A DNA stretch of 64,000 bases from Massilia sp. UBA2604 (GTDB taxonomy: Bacteria; Pseudomonadota; Gammaproteobacteria; Burkholderiales; Burkholderiaceae_D): contig DDKG01000004.1 of NCBI GenBank assembly GCA_002339265.1, positions 8,532 to 72,531 on the forward strand, given 5' to 3'. Position numbers and translations under genes: made by a program. Position 1 is the first letter of the stretch. Each line of letters opens with the position of its first letter. Below the pieces are notes generated by a model, which searched no databases, had not been told where the DNA came from, and was given only the letters and a program-made list of their open reading frames with translations. Below, one piece after another: positions 23,121-32,277 of the stretch.

Positions 23121-23440
23121 AGCTGCAGCAGTTGCGAACGAATCTGCCTTCGGCACCGAGCCGTGTGAACATGCTGCCCGCCCAGCGGCCCGACACTGTC
23201 GAGCGCAAGCGCGGGTCGGCCGGCGTGCGGGATCGCGAGCGCATCCGCGCGCGTGACTGCGGTCTGTGTCAGGAATGCCGGCGCCAGGGCAAGACGACAC
23301 TGGGCGCCGCGGTCGACCACATCATTGCGCTGTGGAAGGGTGGCAGTGACGAAGACGACAACAAGGAACTGCTGTGCATCCCGTGCCACGACGCCAAGTC
23401 GGCGCGCGAAGCGGCGGAGCGTGCGAAAGGACATCTGTGA
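23117..23440 (+). CDS. HNH endonuclease of the packaging module
   Basis: 107 residues from ATG 23,117 (the frame opens at GTG 23,111). RIRARDCGLCQECRRQGKTTLGAAVDHIIALWKGG, then NKELLCIPCHDAKSAREA, is the compact phage HNH: C-x2-C, DHI with the catalytic His, N, and C-x2-C-H. In HK97-type phages this nuclease sits just upstream of the terminase and helps the large terminase cut cos ends. The location here fits that role. Confidence 0.88.
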   Translation: MKLQQLRTNLPSAPSRVNMLPAQRPDTVERKRGSAGVRDRERIRARDCGLCQECRRQGKTTLGAAVDHIIALWKGGSDEDDNKELLCIPCHDAKSAREAAERAKGHL

Positions 23441-23778
23441 AAGCCGAACTAATCCCTGAAGAATCCTTCACGCTGCAGGTCGGCTGTCATCAGATCGAAG
23501 GCATGCGTGTCGTCTCGAAATGGAATGGCCTCATCGAGCTGCGCAACGCGAAGAACGAGGTGTTGATCGTCTCGGCATCTGAGCGCAGTCCCTTCGGCGG
23601 CGCGTTCGACACCCTCTTCGGCGACATCTTCCGGACCGCAGCGCAGACCAAGGAGGCCGGCACTGTGATCGTCATGGGGTCGCCTGACCTGGTGGCGCGC
23701 CTGAGGGTCGCCGAGTCGGCGTCCGCTTCAGGAACCCCTTCGCCGGCGCCCGAGCCCCGGCCACCCCGCGCGCCCTGA
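23437..23778 (+). CDS. Phage hypothetical protein before the terminase
   Basis: 113 residues from GTG 23,437, overlapping the HNH stop. Beta-type start (ESFTLQVGCHQIEGMRVVSKW, LIELRNAKNEVLIV), a central helix around FGDIFRTAAQTK, and a Pro/Ser-rich tail. No known domain. The end is followed by about 95 non-coding bases before the small terminase gene. Confidence 0.6.
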   Translation: MKAELIPEESFTLQVGCHQIEGMRVVSKWNGLIELRNAKNEVLIVSASERSPFGGAFDTLFGDIFRTAAQTKEAGTVIVMGSPDLVARLRVAESASASGTPSPAPEPRPPRAP

Positions 23779-23873
23779 GGAGGGTAGGGGTGTTGTAAGT
23801 CTACAACGCCCCGGCCTCGGACACCGACTAGCACCTCACGCGCAGAAAAAAGTCCCCTTGGAGGAAATTGTTA

Positions 23874-24341
23874 ATGGCTTTAACAGGCAAAAAGCGAGCC
23901 TTCGCCGATGCCGTGTTGGCCGGGTTCTCGAATAAGGAAGCAGCAATTCGTGCTGGCTACAGCGCGGCCACCGCGGCGCAAGCGGGCGCCCGTCTTGTTA
24001 AAGACAAAGACGTCGCCGCGCACCTCGCGTCGAACAAAAAAGCCGCTCCTGGTGCCCCAGTAGTGGCGGCTTCGCCTCCACCACCGGCGCCGACCTTCGA
24101 CATCAACGCAGTCCTGATGCACTCGGACCCCAGGGCCTTTCTCCTGGCAGCGATGAACGACGCGGCGCTTGAAGCAAAGTTGCGCATTGACGCGGCGAAA
24201 GCACTTATGCCGTTCACTCACAAGAAGCTGGGTGAGGGCGGGAAGAAAGAGCAGGTGGGCGAGAAGGCGAAGTCCGTCGCAGGGCGCTTCGGCCAAGCGG
24301 CTGCACCGCGTCTCGCCGCTACCGGCGGTAAGAAGGTCTAA
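23874..24341 (+). CDS. terS: Terminase small subunit
   Basis: 155 residues from ATG 23,874 (GGAGG nine bases upstream; a TTG at 23,868 is too close). LTGKKRAFADAVLAGFSNKEAAIRAGYSAATAAQAGARLVKD is the helix-turn-helix DNA recognition domain typical of small terminases. A Pro-rich linker and helical oligomerisation part (about 95-125) follow, then a basic tail. It binds the packaging site and hands DNA to the large subunit encoded next. Confidence 0.85.
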   Translation: MALTGKKRAFADAVLAGFSNKEAAIRAGYSAATAAQAGARLVKDKDVAAHLASNKKAAPGAPVVAASPPPPAPTFDINAVLMHSDPRAFLLAAMNDAALEAKLRIDAAKALMPFTHKKLGEGGKKEQVGEKAKSVAGRFGQAAAPRLAATGGKKV

Positions 24342-24343
24342 CG

Positions 24344-26062
24344 ATGGGCGCTACTCCAGCATGGACAACCGCCTGTCGGGATTGGGCGCAGCGACTCATC
24401 GATGGCGAGTCGATCATCCCGCCGCCAATTTTCCCCAATGAAGCGGATCAAGCGCTCGCGATCTTCAAGCAGCTGCAGGTCACCGACCTGCCAAAAACGG
24501 TCTGGGATGAGGCGCTCGACGAATATCGTAGCCCGAACTTCGGCGAGTGCAGCGAGCAGTGGGTCTTCGACTTTGTCGCTGCGATCTTCGGCGGGTACGA
24601 CGCGGAGACTGGAAACCAGCTGATTCGCGAATACTATTTGCTGATCAGTAAGAAGAACACGAAGTCGACGATCGCGGCCGGCATCATGCTCACCGCGGTC
24701 ATCCTATGCTGGCGCGAGGGCGAAGAGCACCTCATCCTGGCACCGACAAAAGAAGTCGCCGACAACAGCTTTAAGCCGGCGGCGGCGATGGTGCGCGCTG
24801 ATCCTGAGTTGCTAGACCTGTTTCACGTCCAGGATCACATTCGCACGATCACTCACCGCGTATCGAAGGCGTCGCTCAAGGTCGTCGCGGCCGACACCGA
24901 TACCGTCTCGGGTAAGAAATCCGGTCGCATCCTAATCGATGAGCACTGGCTCTTCGGCAAGCGTGCGAACGCAGAGGCCATGTTCATGGAGGCGCTCGGC
25001 GGCCAAGTGTCGCGAAACGAAGGCTGGGTAATCTACTTGACTACACAAAGTGACGAGCCGCCAGCGGGTGTATTCAAGGACAAGCTGAATTACTTCCGTG
25101 ATGTCCGCGACGGCAAGATCGACGACCCGCGCTCGTTGGGCGTGCTGTACGAGTACCCGCCAGAGCTGATTAAGAGGAAGGCGTATCTCGACCCGACCAC
25201 CTTCTACATAACCAACCCGAATATGGGTCGATCGGTCAGCGCCGAGTGGCTGGAGGACCAGCTTAGAAAGTTCCAAGCAAGGACGGACGGAGCCTTCCAG
25301 CAGTTCTTGGCAAAGCACCTGAATATCGAGATCGGCTTGAACTTGCGTGCCGACCGTTGGGTCGGGGCCGATTTCTGGGAGCGACAGGCCAAGGCGCCGG
25401 GCATCACACTCCACGAGCTGCTGTCTCGCTGCGAAGTAGTCACCGCCGGCATTGACGGCGGCGGCCTGGATGACTTGCTTGGTCTGGCATTCGTCGGCCG
25501 CGAGCGCGGTACCGGCAAGTGGCTCGCATGGACGCGTGCCTGGGCGCACCCGATTGCGATGGAGCGCCGCAAGAGCGAGGAAAGCAAATACGACGACTTC
25601 CAGGCGCAGGGCGACCTCGTGATCATTGAGGAGCTGCCAGGCGACGTCGCCGAGGTGGCGGCCGTGGTCAAGGAAGTCAACGAGTCGGGCCTGCTCGCAT
25701 CCGTCGGCCTGGATCCGGAGAAGACCCACAAGGTCATGTTCCAGGCGCTGGTCGATGCCGAGATCGACGAGAAAAAGTGCTTCGGCGTCTCGCAGGGTTG
25801 GAAGCTTATCGGCGCCATAAGCGTCACCGAGCGGAAGCTGGCCGAGGGCGTGCTGCTGCACGGCGGCCAGCCGCTCATGAACTGGTGTGTCAGCAATGCC
25901 AAGATCGAGCCGCGTGGTAACGCCGCTTTGATCACCAAGCAGGCCTCCGGCACTGGGAAGATCGACCCGCTGATGGCGCTGTTCAACGCCGTCCAGCTCA
26001 TGGCACTGAACCCGGAGCCAGCACAGACCACTTCAATCTACGACGAGGGCGTAACGATATGA
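24344..26062 (+). CDS. terL: Terminase large subunit (HK97 type)
   Basis: 572 residues, ATPase plus nuclease that packs DNA into proheads. The N-terminal ATPase shows a deviant Walker A-like SKKNTKST (about residue 101-108), HLILAPTKEVADNSF, and the Walker B region GRILIDEHWLFG. The nuclease domain has acidic residues in TAGIDGGGLDDLLGLAFVG. The length fits the family usually placed in Terminase_1. The stop overlaps the next small gene by four bases. Confidence 0.93.
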   Translation: MGATPAWTTACRDWAQRLIDGESIIPPPIFPNEADQALAIFKQLQVTDLPKTVWDEALDEYRSPNFGECSEQWVFDFVAAIFGGYDAETGNQLIREYYLLISKKNTKSTIAAGIMLTAVILCWREGEEHLILAPTKEVADNSFKPAAAMVRADPELLDLFHVQDHIRTITHRVSKASLKVVAADTDTVSGKKSGRILIDEHWLFGKRANAEAMFMEALGGQVSRNEGWVIYLTTQSDEPPAGVFKDKLNYFRDVRDGKIDDPRSLGVLYEYPPELIKRKAYLDPTTFYITNPNMGRSVSAEWLEDQLRKFQARTDGAFQQFLAKHLNIEIGLNLRADRWVGADFWERQAKAPGITLHELLSRCEVVTAGIDGGGLDDLLGLAFVGRERGTGKWLAWTRAWAHPIAMERRKSEESKYDDFQAQGDLVIIEELPGDVAEVAAVVKEVNESGLLASVGLDPEKTHKVMFQALVDAEIDEKKCFGVSQGWKLIGAISVTERKLAEGVLLHGGQPLMNWCVSNAKIEPRGNAALITKQASGTGKIDPLMALFNAVQLMALNPEPAQTTSIYDEGVTI

Positions 26063-26232
26063 GCTTCATCGACTGGGCGACCCTCGTCGCCGGAATTCTT
26101 GGCCTCGCGCTAGTCACGATCGGCGCCTGGATGATCTATCCGCCAGCCGGCTTCATCATTGCCGGCTCGGGCCTGCTGGCCTGGTCTTACATCATCTCGC
26201 GCGCCATGGCGCGTGCGGGCGCCAAAGGATAA
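26059..26232 (+). CDS. Small two-TM phage protein (57 residues)
   Basis: ATG 26,059 overlaps the large terminase stop. Two hydrophobic segments (WATLVAGILGLALVTIGAWMI; GFIIAGSGLLAWSYII) and a short basic end. Small membrane genes at this place occur in other HK97-type phages; role unknown. Confidence 0.6.
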   Translation: MSFIDWATLVAGILGLALVTIGAWMIYPPAGFIIAGSGLLAWSYIISRAMARAGAKG

Positions 26233-26235
26233 CGG

Positions 26236-27498
26236 ATGTTCCTTCGACAGTTTTTTTCCGGCCAGGGCGCCAGCGCTGGCGGCGGATGGTCGTCCGGACT
26301 CGGTGGCGCTCGCTCGGAGGCCGGCCCGATCGTGACGCCAGAAAACGCGCTCTCGCTCACCGCGCTGCAGGCTTGCGTCACGCTGCTTGGTGAGAGCGTT
26401 GGTCAACTGCCGTGCGAGCTATTCCGCCGGAAGGGCGAAGGCGAGCGCGAACCCGCGCGCAACCACAAGCTCTATCGAGTGATCGCGTGGGAGCCCAACT
26501 CGTGGCAGACGCCAATCGAATACAGGGAGCAAAGCCAGCTCAAGGCTGGTTTGAAGGGAAATTCGTTCAGCGAAATCGTCCGGGATACCGACGGCACGCC
26601 AATCGCACTTCATCCCATCGACGGGGTGGTTGCTGTTTACAAGGGCAGCGACCTGCGCCCGTATTACAGTATCGACGGCGGCCCGCTTCTGCCGCAGCGG
26701 ATGATCCACCATGTGCGATGGGTTGGGCTGAATAGCTATGTCGGCCTGTCGCCGGTCATGCTCCACGCGAACGCGATCGGGCATGCGCAGGCGATCCAGC
26801 AGTACGCCGGCAAGTCGTTCATGAACGGGACCGCGCTGTCCGGTGTGATCGAGCGGCCGCGCGAATCATCGCCGATCAAAGACCAGAGCGTTATCGATCG
26901 CATCACCGACAGGTGGCAGCAGATGTACGGCGGCAGCAGTAATGCCAAGCGCGTCGCGATGCTGCAGGAGGGGATGACCTTCAAGCCGTTGTCGATGACC
27001 AACCTCGACGCGGAGCTGATTCCCGCCCTCAAGCTGACCGTTCTGGACATCGCGCGCATTTACAAGGTGCCGCCGCACATGATCGGCGAGCTGGATAAGG
27101 CGACGTTCTCGAATATCGAGCACCAGGCCATCCAGTTCGTGATTTACACGCTGCTGCCATGGATCAAGCGCCACGAGCAGGCCATGATGCGCGATCTGCT
27201 GCTTCCGAGCGAGCGGGCCGAGTATTACATCGAATTCAACGTCTCTGGCCTGTTGCGCGGCGACCAGAAGTCGCGCTACGAGGCATACGCGGTAGCGCGA
27301 AACTGGGGGTGGCTGTCGGTCAATGACATCCGGCGCCTGGAGAATCTGCCACCGATCGCCGGAGGCGACGTCTACCTGCAGCCGCTGAACATGGTGGATG
27401 CCGCAAACCCGGGCGCCGGGCCGCGCACCCAAGTACCGCCGCCTGACACCAAGGCCAAGCCTGAGCAGGTCAAAGAAATCGAAGGAATCCTCGCATGA
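26236..27498 (+). CDS. Portal protein (HK97 family)
   Basis: 420 residues. Typical features: an early Gly/Ser-rich start, ALSLTALQACVTLLGESVGQLPCELFRRK, LYRVIAWEPNSWQTPIEYRE, a middle with RMIHHVRWVGLNSYVGLSPV, and IARIYKVPPHMIGELDKATFSNIEHQ, a hallmark segment. It forms the dodecameric ring through which DNA enters the head. Its stop overlaps the protease gene start (ATGA). Confidence 0.95.
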   Translation: MFLRQFFSGQGASAGGGWSSGLGGARSEAGPIVTPENALSLTALQACVTLLGESVGQLPCELFRRKGEGEREPARNHKLYRVIAWEPNSWQTPIEYREQSQLKAGLKGNSFSEIVRDTDGTPIALHPIDGVVAVYKGSDLRPYYSIDGGPLLPQRMIHHVRWVGLNSYVGLSPVMLHANAIGHAQAIQQYAGKSFMNGTALSGVIERPRESSPIKDQSVIDRITDRWQQMYGGSSNAKRVAMLQEGMTFKPLSMTNLDAELIPALKLTVLDIARIYKVPPHMIGELDKATFSNIEHQAIQFVIYTLLPWIKRHEQAMMRDLLLPSERAEYYIEFNVSGLLRGDQKSRYEAYAVARNWGWLSVNDIRRLENLPPIAGGDVYLQPLNMVDAANPGAGPRTQVPPPDTKAKPEQVKEIEGILA

Positions 27499-28457
27499 AG
27501 AACCGTTTCCGCATCGCCGGCATGATTTTCAATCAGCCGCTGATGGTGACCGAGGCGATGCTGGACCAGGCTGCGGCCTGGGCGAACCAGCAGATGAGCC
27601 TGAACATCGTCAACCTGAGCGTCAACGGCGCCCAGCCGCAGATGATGGAGGACGACGATGATCACCCTTACGAAACTGCAGCGATGCGCGCCGAGTCGGC
27701 GCGGCGCCAGCAGATCGCTAACACCGGTGTGGCGATCATCCCGGTGCACGGCGTCCTCGTGAGCCGCAGCATGCAGATGAATCCCTGCGAAACGATGACC
27801 AGCTACGAGCAGGTGCGGGCCCAGGTCCACGCCGCTCTGGCGGATCCGGCAGTCGAGCAGATCGCGTTCGACATCGATAGCCCCGGCGGAAGCACGACCG
27901 GGTGCTACGAACTGGCGGACTTCCTGTTCGAAGCCCGTGGCGTTAAGCCGATGAGCGCGATCATCCACTACAACGGTTTTTCAGCCGCGTACCTAATCGC
28001 GGCCGCCGTCGGCAACGTATCAGTGTCGCGGACGTCCGGTGTCGGGTCGGTCGGCGTGATCGCCAAGCACTTGGACCTGTCGGCTCGCAACGAGCAGATG
28101 GGTGTGAAGGTTACGACCGTCTCGGCCGGCGCGCACAAAAATGACCTCTCGCCTCATGAGCCGATTACCGAGCAGTCGATGAAATTCCTGACCGACATGG
28201 TGCAGGGCTACTACACCCAGTTCGTCGACACGGTTGCCAAGTTCCGAGGGATGGCTGTCGAGGCAGTTCGCGCCACTGAGGCCGGCGTTTTCTTCGGCCA
28301 AGCGGGCGTCGATATCGGTTTTGCCGATCGTATCGAAACGCCGCAGGCAGCCATCGACCGAATTGCTGCTGAAGCGCGCCAGTCTCGCGCAGCACGCAGC
28401 ACCCAGACTTCCATCGGCGCCCGCGCGAAAGCGATGGCGCTCCAGACCCAAATTTGA
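27495..28457 (+). CDS. Head maturation protease, S49 (SppA-like)
   Basis: 320 residues. The S49 fold is seen in VAIIPVHGVLVS, IAFDIDSPGGSTTG, the catalytic Ser163 in NGFSAAYLIAAA, and the catalytic Lys215 in SAGAHKNDLSP (Ser-Lys dyad). In HK97-type heads this enzyme removes the capsid delta domain during maturation. The order portal, protease, capsid is standard. Confidence 0.92.
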   Translation: MKNRFRIAGMIFNQPLMVTEAMLDQAAAWANQQMSLNIVNLSVNGAQPQMMEDDDDHPYETAAMRAESARRQQIANTGVAIIPVHGVLVSRSMQMNPCETMTSYEQVRAQVHAALADPAVEQIAFDIDSPGGSTTGCYELADFLFEARGVKPMSAIIHYNGFSAAYLIAAAVGNVSVSRTSGVGSVGVIAKHLDLSARNEQMGVKVTTVSAGAHKNDLSPHEPITEQSMKFLTDMVQGYYTQFVDTVAKFRGMAVEAVRATEAGVFFGQAGVDIGFADRIETPQAAIDRIAAEARQSRAARSTQTSIGARAKAMALQTQI

Positions 28458-28480
28458 CCGCGTTCGCGGGCAAGCAACCA

Positions 28481-28505
28481 AGCCGCCCTCGAGGCGGCTT
28501 TTTCT
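28481..28505 (+). terminator. Terminator-like hairpin between protease and capsid genes
   Basis: AGCCGCC-CTCGA-GGCGGCT followed by TTTTCT. It sits 19 bases before the capsid gene. It may trim transcript ends or attenuate read-through unless antitermination operates. Confidence 0.7.
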
Positions 28506-28523
28506 ATTCTAGGAGAGGCACTT

Positions 28524-29843
28524 ATGCCAACCATCAATGAGCTCCGCAGCGAACGCGCCAAGGTCAACGCCAGCGTGCAAGCCCTGGCCAAGATCGAAGC
28601 TGACGGCGGCCAGCTCAACACCGAGCAGGTCCAGCAATTTACCGACTTGCAGGCCAAATTCGATGACCTGACCGCCCAGATCGGCCGTATGGAAGCTGCC
28701 GAGCGTGTGGCTGCTGCCGCCGCCGTGCCGGTCGACCGCGCCCAGGCCAGCGCGCACCAGCCACAGGCACCGCCGGCTGGCAGCATGGCTGCGCGTCCGC
28801 GTGAGCCAGAGATCCCGGGTCTCGGTATGTCGCGCATGGTCCGCGCGCTGGTCGCGGCCCAAGGCAATCAACAGGCCGCCGCCAAATTTGCCGCAGACAA
28901 CCACTTCGGCGATGACGTCGCGATGGCTCTGAGCACCCTGACCCCTGGCGCCGGCGGCGTCCTGGTCCCGACGAACATGGCCCGCGAAGTCATCGAGCTG
29001 TGGCGTCCGAAATCGGTCGTCCGCACCCTCGGCGCGCGCCCGATGCCGCTGGTGAATGGCAATCTGACCATGCCTCGCCTGAAGGGCGGCGCTGTCGTCG
29101 GCTACGTCGGCACCGAAACCGACATCCCGACCACTGGTCCGCAGTTCGATGACCTGAAGCTGACGAGCAAAAAGCTCGCCGGCCTGGTTCCGATCTCGAA
29201 CGACCTGCTGTCGTACTCCGGCACGAACCCGAACGTTGACAAGATCGTCGTGGACGACCTGGCAACCGCCATGGGCGCGCGCGAAGACAAGGGCTTCATC
29301 CGTGATGACGGCAACAACAACACCCCGAAAGGCTTGCTGCACTGGGCGCTGGCCGGATTCAAGTTCGTCGCGTCCGCCGGCGACACCATCCAGAAAATCG
29401 AGACCGATCTGAACAAGCTGATCCTGGCACTCGAAGGCGTCGATGCGAATCTGGGCCGCCCTGGCTGGATCATGTCGCCGCGCACCTTCCGCTTCCTGGA
29501 AGGCATGCGCGACGGCAACGGCAACAAGGTTTTCCCGGAAATGAAGGACGGCATGTTGAAAGGCTACCCGGTCGGCAAGACCACCCAGGTGCCGAACAAC
29601 CTGGGCGCCGGTTCGAACGCTTCGGAGCTGTATTTCGTCGACTTCAACGACTGTTTCATCGGCGAGGACGAGAGCCTGCTGATCGACTACTCCAAGGAAG
29701 CGGCCTACAAGGACGGTAACGGTGACATGGTCAGCGCCTTCCAGCGTGATCAGACCCTGGTGCGCGTGATCGCGAAGCACGACTTCGGCCCGCGTCACGT
29801 CGAATCGGTCTCGATCCTGACCGGCGTTACCTGGGGCGCTTAA
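28524..29843 (+). CDS. Major capsid protein (HK97 fold)
   Basis: 439 residues. An N-terminal scaffold-like delta domain (about 1-75) is a coiled coil (LRSERAKVNASVQALAKIEAD). After a Pro/Ala linker the HK97 core begins near residue 130 (TLTPGAGGVLVPTNMAREVIELWRP). The E-loop region and the later LEGVDANLGRPGWIMSPRTFRFLEGMRDGNG are typical. The protease encoded upstream likely cuts off the delta domain. Confidence 0.95.
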   Translation: MPTINELRSERAKVNASVQALAKIEADGGQLNTEQVQQFTDLQAKFDDLTAQIGRMEAAERVAAAAAVPVDRAQASAHQPQAPPAGSMAARPREPEIPGLGMSRMVRALVAAQGNQQAAAKFAADNHFGDDVAMALSTLTPGAGGVLVPTNMAREVIELWRPKSVVRTLGARPMPLVNGNLTMPRLKGGAVVGYVGTETDIPTTGPQFDDLKLTSKKLAGLVPISNDLLSYSGTNPNVDKIVVDDLATAMGAREDKGFIRDDGNNNTPKGLLHWALAGFKFVASAGDTIQKIETDLNKLILALEGVDANLGRPGWIMSPRTFRFLEGMRDGNGNKVFPEMKDGMLKGYPVGKTTQVPNNLGAGSNASELYFVDFNDCFIGEDESLLIDYSKEAAYKDGNGDMVSAFQRDQTLVRVIAKHDFGPRHVESVSILTGVTWGA

Positions 29844-29917
29844 TCAGCGCGTGGCCCTGACTCGGGGCTGAAAGCGGCGCTGTCCGGCGTCGCTCACCAT
29901 CTACAAGCGAGAACCTC

Positions 29918-30064
29918 ATGAAAGTCGTCAAATTCCTCAAGCCGTGGAAGATTTACAGCCCCGGCGACGTCGCTGGCTTCGACGAAGACCAGGCCGAAGC
30001 CCTGATCAAAGCCAAGGCTGCCGAGCCGCACGCTGAAGATAAAGCCAAGCCAGCCGCGAAGTAA
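29918..30064 (+). CDS. Small phage head-region protein (48 residues)
   Basis: MKVVKFLKPWKIYSPGDVAGFDEDQAEALIKAKAAE has the form of the short proteins that follow capsid genes in many siphophages; their usual annotation is hypothetical. The C-terminus is Lys/Ala-rich. No sure role. Confidence 0.6.
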   Translation: MKVVKFLKPWKIYSPGDVAGFDEDQAEALIKAKAAEPHAEDKAKPAAK

Positions 30065-30077
30065 GTCCGCGCGCGAA

Positions 30078-30353
30078 ATGACCGTCATGACTCACCTGCA
30101 CATCGCCCCGAGCGTCCTGACCATCCGCGTGTACGACGCACCGGGCGGCTACGAAGCACGCCGGCCGTACGTGGGAATCATGACGGTCAGCCACCTCTCG
30201 GACACGGTCGTCTACCTGCACGGCGCCGTCGGCAAGATCGACCGCGCCACACACCGGGCGGCCCTGGCCATGCTGCGCGAGCGCGGCGTTACCACGGTGC
30301 AGTACGAACGCCGCGGGCAAATGAAAACACTCAGCTTGATAGCAAAGGAATAA
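30078..30353 (+). CDS. Phage hypothetical protein
   Basis: 91 residues; ATG 30,087 is an alternative start. Beta-rich first half (HLHIAPSVLTIRVYDAPGGYEARRP, DTVVYLHGAVGKIDRATH) and a helix plus strand at the end (ALAMLRERGVTTVQYERRG). Not recognised. Lies in the head gene cluster. Confidence 0.6.
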   Translation: MTVMTHLHIAPSVLTIRVYDAPGGYEARRPYVGIMTVSHLSDTVVYLHGAVGKIDRATHRAALAMLRERGVTTVQYERRGQMKTLSLIAKE

Positions 30354-30355
30354 CA

Positions 30356-30775
30356 ATGGCGCAGCAATTCTCCGTACCGGTGCGAAACGCCCGCCTCGAC
30401 GCGATCGAGGCAGCAATCGGCGCATCGCCGAAGCTGCGCTTCTACAGCGGTGCCCAGCCGTCCAGCTGCGCCGCAGCGCGCACCGGCACGCTGCTCGCCG
30501 AACTGGCCCTGCCGTCCGACTGGATGGCGCAGGCCGCCGCCGGCTCCAAGGCGTTCGCCGGCAGCTGGTCGGGCGCCGGCGCCGCCGCGGCCGGCGCGGG
30601 CACGAACATCGGTCACTTCGCCATCATGGATGCGGCCGGCACCACCTGTCACCAGCAGGGAAAAGTCGGCGCCACCGGCGACGGCACGGCCGACATGACG
30701 GTCGACAACCTGAGCCTGGCGCAGGGTCAGGCGATCTCGGTTACCGCCTTCACGCTGACCGACGGGAACGCCTGA
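30356..30775 (+). CDS. Phage hypothetical structural-region protein
   Basis: 139 residues starting two bases after the previous stop. RNARLDAIEAAIGASPKLRFYSGAQPSSC and the beta-rich end MTVDNLSLAQGQAISVTAFTLTDGNA are conserved features of a protein frequently found in siphophage head regions. Possibly a decoration or structural protein; no direct evidence. Overlaps the next gene by one base. Confidence 0.65.
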   Translation: MAQQFSVPVRNARLDAIEAAIGASPKLRFYSGAQPSSCAAARTGTLLAELALPSDWMAQAAAGSKAFAGSWSGAGAAAAGAGTNIGHFAIMDAAGTTCHQQGKVGATGDGTADMTVDNLSLAQGQAISVTAFTLTDGNA

Positions 30776-31152
30776 TGAGGCGCTACTACCTGACAGACAT
30801 CCTGGGCACCGGGGAGGCGGACATCGACGAGTTCCGTCCGGTGCCTGCTGAGTACGGAGTCAACTTCGCCTGGTCGATGCCGTCCAGCGCCGACGGCCTT
30901 CCGCTGAACAACTGGGGGCTGGTGGAAGTCAGCCTTGCCGGCGATGCGGCTCTGGCCGCAATGGCTGCTGACCCGCGATTGGACGCGCTGCCCTTCGTGG
31001 CGCGCGAAACGCTGCTGGCCGAAATCGACCCGGCAGCGGTTGCTGTGATGCGCGATGCGCTGGCGCGCCGCAGGATTGACGTCGGCTTCACGAGCGCGGC
31101 GACCTTCGGCGACATCCTCGACAACATCACCTGGCGCTCCAATCACCCATAA
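30775..31152 (+). CDS. Phage hypothetical protein
   Basis: 125 residues; the ATG shares its first base with the previous stop (TGATG). RRYYLTDILGTGEADIDEFRP leads to an alpha/beta part (WGLVEVSLAGDAALAAMAAD), then TFGDILDNITWRSNHP. No recognised domain. Part of the head gene cluster. Confidence 0.6.
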   Translation: MRRYYLTDILGTGEADIDEFRPVPAEYGVNFAWSMPSSADGLPLNNWGLVEVSLAGDAALAAMAADPRLDALPFVARETLLAEIDPAAVAVMRDALARRRIDVGFTSAATFGDILDNITWRSNHP

Positions 31153-31155
31153 AAC

Positions 31156-32277
31156 ATGGCGACCCCGTTCTTTCTAGACACGTTTGATGGTCCAGACAAC
31201 CAGTTCTTGGAATCATATTCTGCGAACTGGGTGAAGTCGGCCAGCCAGGCGGGCAGAGCAATGCTGCTCGGTGGTCGCCTCTACCAGAGCAATGCTGACA
31301 CCGCCGTCTATTGCCGTAGCGACGTGCAGCCGCCAACGGCCGATTACGACGTAAGCGCGTCGCTGTACTTCGCCAGCGGAAACGGGGCGCCATCTGTCGG
31401 CGTCTGCGGTCGAATGGCTGGACCCGGTAGCGCGGCTCTAACGTTCTACCAGGCCCGAATCGTCAACAACGGGTCAGGGATCGTTCTCGCGCGTTTCATC
31501 AACGGCGCGACGGTAACGCTCTCGTCGGTCGCCTACAGTGCACCTGCTGGCGCCGAGCCGAAGCTGGCCCTTCGCATGAAAGGCGACCAACTCAGTGTCC
31601 TGCTGGACGGCGTTGTCGTGGTCGGACCGATCACGGACAGCAACATTACTGCAGCGGGATATGCCGGCATCCGCATGGCGAGCGCGTCGGCAAATCAGAT
31701 TCGCATCGACAACTTCGCAGTCGAGCCGATCGAGGAGAGCGTCGCCGCAATTGTCGCGACGCTGAGCGCGACTCTAGAGCCGGCATCTATCGGCAGCGCG
31801 GCTCAGCTGGGAGCCGCCGCGGCGCTCACCGCGACATTGTCCCCGGCGGCCCTGGCATCGGCGGCCACGCTCGCATCGAAAGCTGGCCTGACGAAGACTC
31901 TGGCGCGGGCCGTGCTGACATCGACCGCCTACATCGAGGCAGAGCCGCCGCAGCAGGACGGAGTCGAAGGAACGCTTGCGAAAATACTGGCCGCCGCCAC
32001 GCTCGCGGCATCGGCCAGCTTGGTCGTGAGGGGAGCATTGTCGTCGACCCTCAATGACTCGACCCTTGTGGCCGTCGCTGCCCTCGGTGCCGCGCCGCCG
32101 CCAGCGGAGTTTGATATTTCAAAAATTCACCCGTCCCGACGAGTCGTTTTCGAAGGTAGCGGCAGCCGCGTCACGCTCTACGAGGGCAGCGGCTCGCGCA
32201 TAACGCCATTCGACGGCAGCGGTAGCCGGGTGACGCCCTTCGAAGGAAGCGGCAGCAGACTTACGAGGTTCGAATGA
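31156..32277 (+). CDS. Phage structural protein with lectin-like domain and GSGSR repeats
   Basis: 373 residues. Residues about 1-190 look like a concanavalin/LamG-like beta-sandwich (FFLDTFDGPDNQFLES, DYDVSASLYFAS, RMKGDQLSVLLDGVVVV, GYAGIRMAS). An Ala/Leu/Ser-rich middle (about 195-315) follows. The end carries four tandem 10-residue repeats of (F/Y)(E/D)GSGSR(V/I/L)T. It could be a head fibre or decoration that binds glycans. Placed between capsid and connector genes. Confidence 0.6.
   Translation: MATPFFLDTFDGPDNQFLESYSANWVKSASQAGRAMLLGGRLYQSNADTAVYCRSDVQPPTADYDVSASLYFASGNGAPSVGVCGRMAGPGSAALTFYQARIVNNGSGIVLARFINGATVTLSSVAYSAPAGAEPKLALRMKGDQLSVLLDGVVVVGPITDSNITAAGYAGIRMASASANQIRIDNFAVEPIEESVAAIVATLSATLEPASIGSAAQLGAAAALTATLSPAALASAATLASKAGLTKTLARAVLTSTAYIEAEPPQQDGVEGTLAKILAAATLAASASLVVRGALSSTLNDSTLVAVAALGAAPPPAEFDISKIHPSRRVVFEGSGSRVTLYEGSGSRITPFDGSGSRVTPFEGSGSRLTRFE
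32149..32268 (+). repeat. Four 30-base in-frame repeats (GSGSR repeats)
   Basis: The units encode FEGSGSRVTL, YEGSGSRITP, FDGSGSRVTP and FEGSGSRLTR, ending in FE before the stop. Silent differences between units show they are under protein-level selection rather than a recent slip. Confidence 0.85.

Noticed and set aside
32149-32268. Possible CRISPR or intergenic repeat array
   Set aside because: The 30-base units are directly adjacent, in frame and coding (GSGSR repeats), with no spacers.
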